Source: Ramlibacter agri (lineage in GTDB: Bacteria > Pseudomonadota > Gammaproteobacteria > Burkholderiales > Burkholderiaceae_C). Taken from it: a DNA stretch of 64,000 nt. The DNA is taken from NCBI RefSeq assembly GCF_012927085.1, contig NZ_JABBFX010000001.1, positions 2,294,001 through 2,358,000 on the forward strand. The letters run 5' to 3'. A model generated the notes under the pieces. That model saw only the letters and a list, made by a program, of their open reading frames with translations. It was not told where the DNA came from and did no database searches. The translations under genes and the position numbers were made by a program. Shown here piece after piece: positions 63,313-64,000 of the stretch (positions within the stretch are counted from its first letter, which is position 1; every line of letters begins with the position of its first letter).

Positions 63313-63912
63313 TCACGGCGCCGTCTCGAGCACGAACGCCGCCACCTCCCGCAACGCCAACGCCACGGCCTGGTTCGCCGCAAGCACACCGGCCGACGGC
63401 GCCTTCTGCTGCATGCGCACTTGCTGCGCGATGTCGCGCGTGCCCAGGATCTTGCCGCTCGTCTCGTCGACCAATCGAACGCGCAGCGCGAGGCGCAGCA
63501 CCGGCACGGCATCGTCCGTGAAGTCCTGCACCAGCTCCGCCACCTCCGTGTGCAGCGCCAGCGCGCCACCGCCCGTGTAGGGCGGCGCGAGCACCGCTGC
63601 AAAGGCCTGCGTCCGCTCCAGCGAGCGCAGCAGCAACGGATGCAGCATCTGCGAAGGCGTCTCGCCCCACAGGTTTCGGCTGAAGTAGGCGACCTGGTGC
63701 GCGCGCACCGTGTAGGCCATCTGCGTCGTGTCGTACATGGGCCGCGTCTGCGGCTCGTACACCAGCAAGGGCTGCGCGCGTCGCCGTCCCTGGGGCAGGT
63801 CGGTGGGCTGTTCGTCCAGCAGCGAGGTCGCCGTCGCGCGCTCGGGCGGCGCGACGATGGCGCAGCCCGGGACGGCGAGGCAGGCCAGGAGCAGCGCGCG
63901 CCGCGGCGTCAT
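63313..63912 (-). CDS. ABC-type transport auxiliary lipoprotein (PqiC/DUF330-like)
   Basis: 199 residues. The leader MTPRRALLLACLAVPGC ends in a lipobox (VPG-C). The domain has YTVRAHQVAYFSRNLWGETPSQMLHPLL, typical of the auxiliary lipoprotein of Mla/Pqi-type lipid transporters, and LRLALRVRLVDETSGKILGTRDI. Its start overlaps by four bases the stop of an MlaD-like gene. It would sit on the inner leaflet of the outer membrane and accept phospholipid or sterol from the MCE protein. Confidence 0.85.
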   Translation of the reverse strand: MTPRRALLLACLAVPGCAIVAPPERATATSLLDEQPTDLPQGRRRAQPLLVYEPQTRPMYDTTQMAYTVRAHQVAYFSRNLWGETPSQMLHPLLLRSLERTQAFAAVLAPPYTGGGALALHTEVAELVQDFTDDAVPVLRLALRVRLVDETSGKILGTRDIAQQVRMQQKAPSAGVLAANQAVALALREVAAFVLETAP

Positions 63913-64000
63913 GGCCCCTCGCCGGGGCCGGGCGCTTCGGCGCCGCCGCGCAGCAGCACGGACGGATCGCGCTTGATGCGCGTGGTGGCGTCGTCGAGCG
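63909..64000 (-). CDS. C-terminal end of an MlaD/MCE-family protein (truncated by window edge)
   Basis: Only 29 codons before the stop are visible. They read LDDATTRIKRDPSVLLRGG and then a Pro/Gly tail, the usual end of MCE-domain (MlaD-like) proteins. The TGA overlaps the ATG of the auxiliary lipoprotein gene. This is the expected order mlaE-mlaF-mlaD-lipoprotein, with the rest of the operon beyond the right edge. Confidence 0.75.
   Translation of the reverse strand, partial: LDDATTRIKRDPSVLLRGGAEAPGPGEGP

Overview
The window is GC-rich, densely packed bacterial DNA with no rRNA, tRNA, CRISPR array, integrase, transposase or phage gene that I can see. Six solitary Bug/TctC-type solute receptors, a DUF4148 protein, a Burkholderiales-style porin, fused TRAP permeases and many CoA-linked catabolic operons point to a betaproteobacterium, most likely Burkholderiales/Comamonadaceae (for example a Ramlibacter- or Variovorax-like genus). 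That placement is inference from gene families, not from a marker gene.

Layout. 1-2201 (minus): an Ldh_2-type oxidoreductase cut by the window edge, a thiolase-like protein and its Zn-ribbon/OB-fold partner. 2399-10856: a Bug receptor and a LysR regulator, then a plus-strand operon of acyl-CoA ligase, Bug receptor, mesaconyl-CoA isomerase-like CoA transferase (Mct), methylsuccinyl-CoA dehydrogenase-like enzyme (Mcd) and an amidohydrolase. This looks like a C5-dicarboxylate route. 10860-12908: a TetR regulator divergent from a PhnB-like VOC protein, then a LOG-family lipoprotein. 12898-17327: a Bug/amidohydrolase/NifU-domain/FAH operon with a divergent AraC regulator and a striking pair of direct repeats. 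17272-24597: a TRAP transporter, a VOC protein, a RuBisCO-like protein and a DUF1537 kinase, with a divergent LacI regulator, resembling the apionate-type OiaK/OiaX branch. 24676-34535: IclR, IlvD/Edd dehydratase, FAD oxidoreductase, split aconitase X, Bug receptor and porin, divergent from another Bug receptor and 3-hydroxybutyrate dehydrogenase.

34629-40742: a complete peptide-type ABC transporter with a DUF1028 protein. 40820-43701: an aspartoacylase-like hydrolase, two unknown proteins and a PEBP protein. 43863-50374: a polyol (mannitol/arabitol-type) ABC transporter with a long-chain polyol dehydrogenase and an AraC regulator. 50643-52561: a DUF2141 protein and a Tat-signal carotenoid oxygenase. 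52652-59582: an APC permease and an IclR regulator, divergent from Bug receptor, crotonase and a 904-residue acyl-CoA ligase/CoA-transferase fusion. 59589-64000: an MFS exporter, small unknown proteins, cytochrome b561, and an auxiliary lipoprotein with the tail of an MlaD-like protein.

The overall theme is scavenging of organic acids and sugar derivatives. Each catabolic block carries its own periplasmic receptor or transporter, its own regulator and a short enzyme set. Long palindromic repeats sit at several convergent gene ends. The most novel-looking items are the ligase-CoA transferase fusion, the Mct/Mcd operon lacking its usual hydratase and lyase, the RuBisCO-like operon, and the split aconitase X operon.
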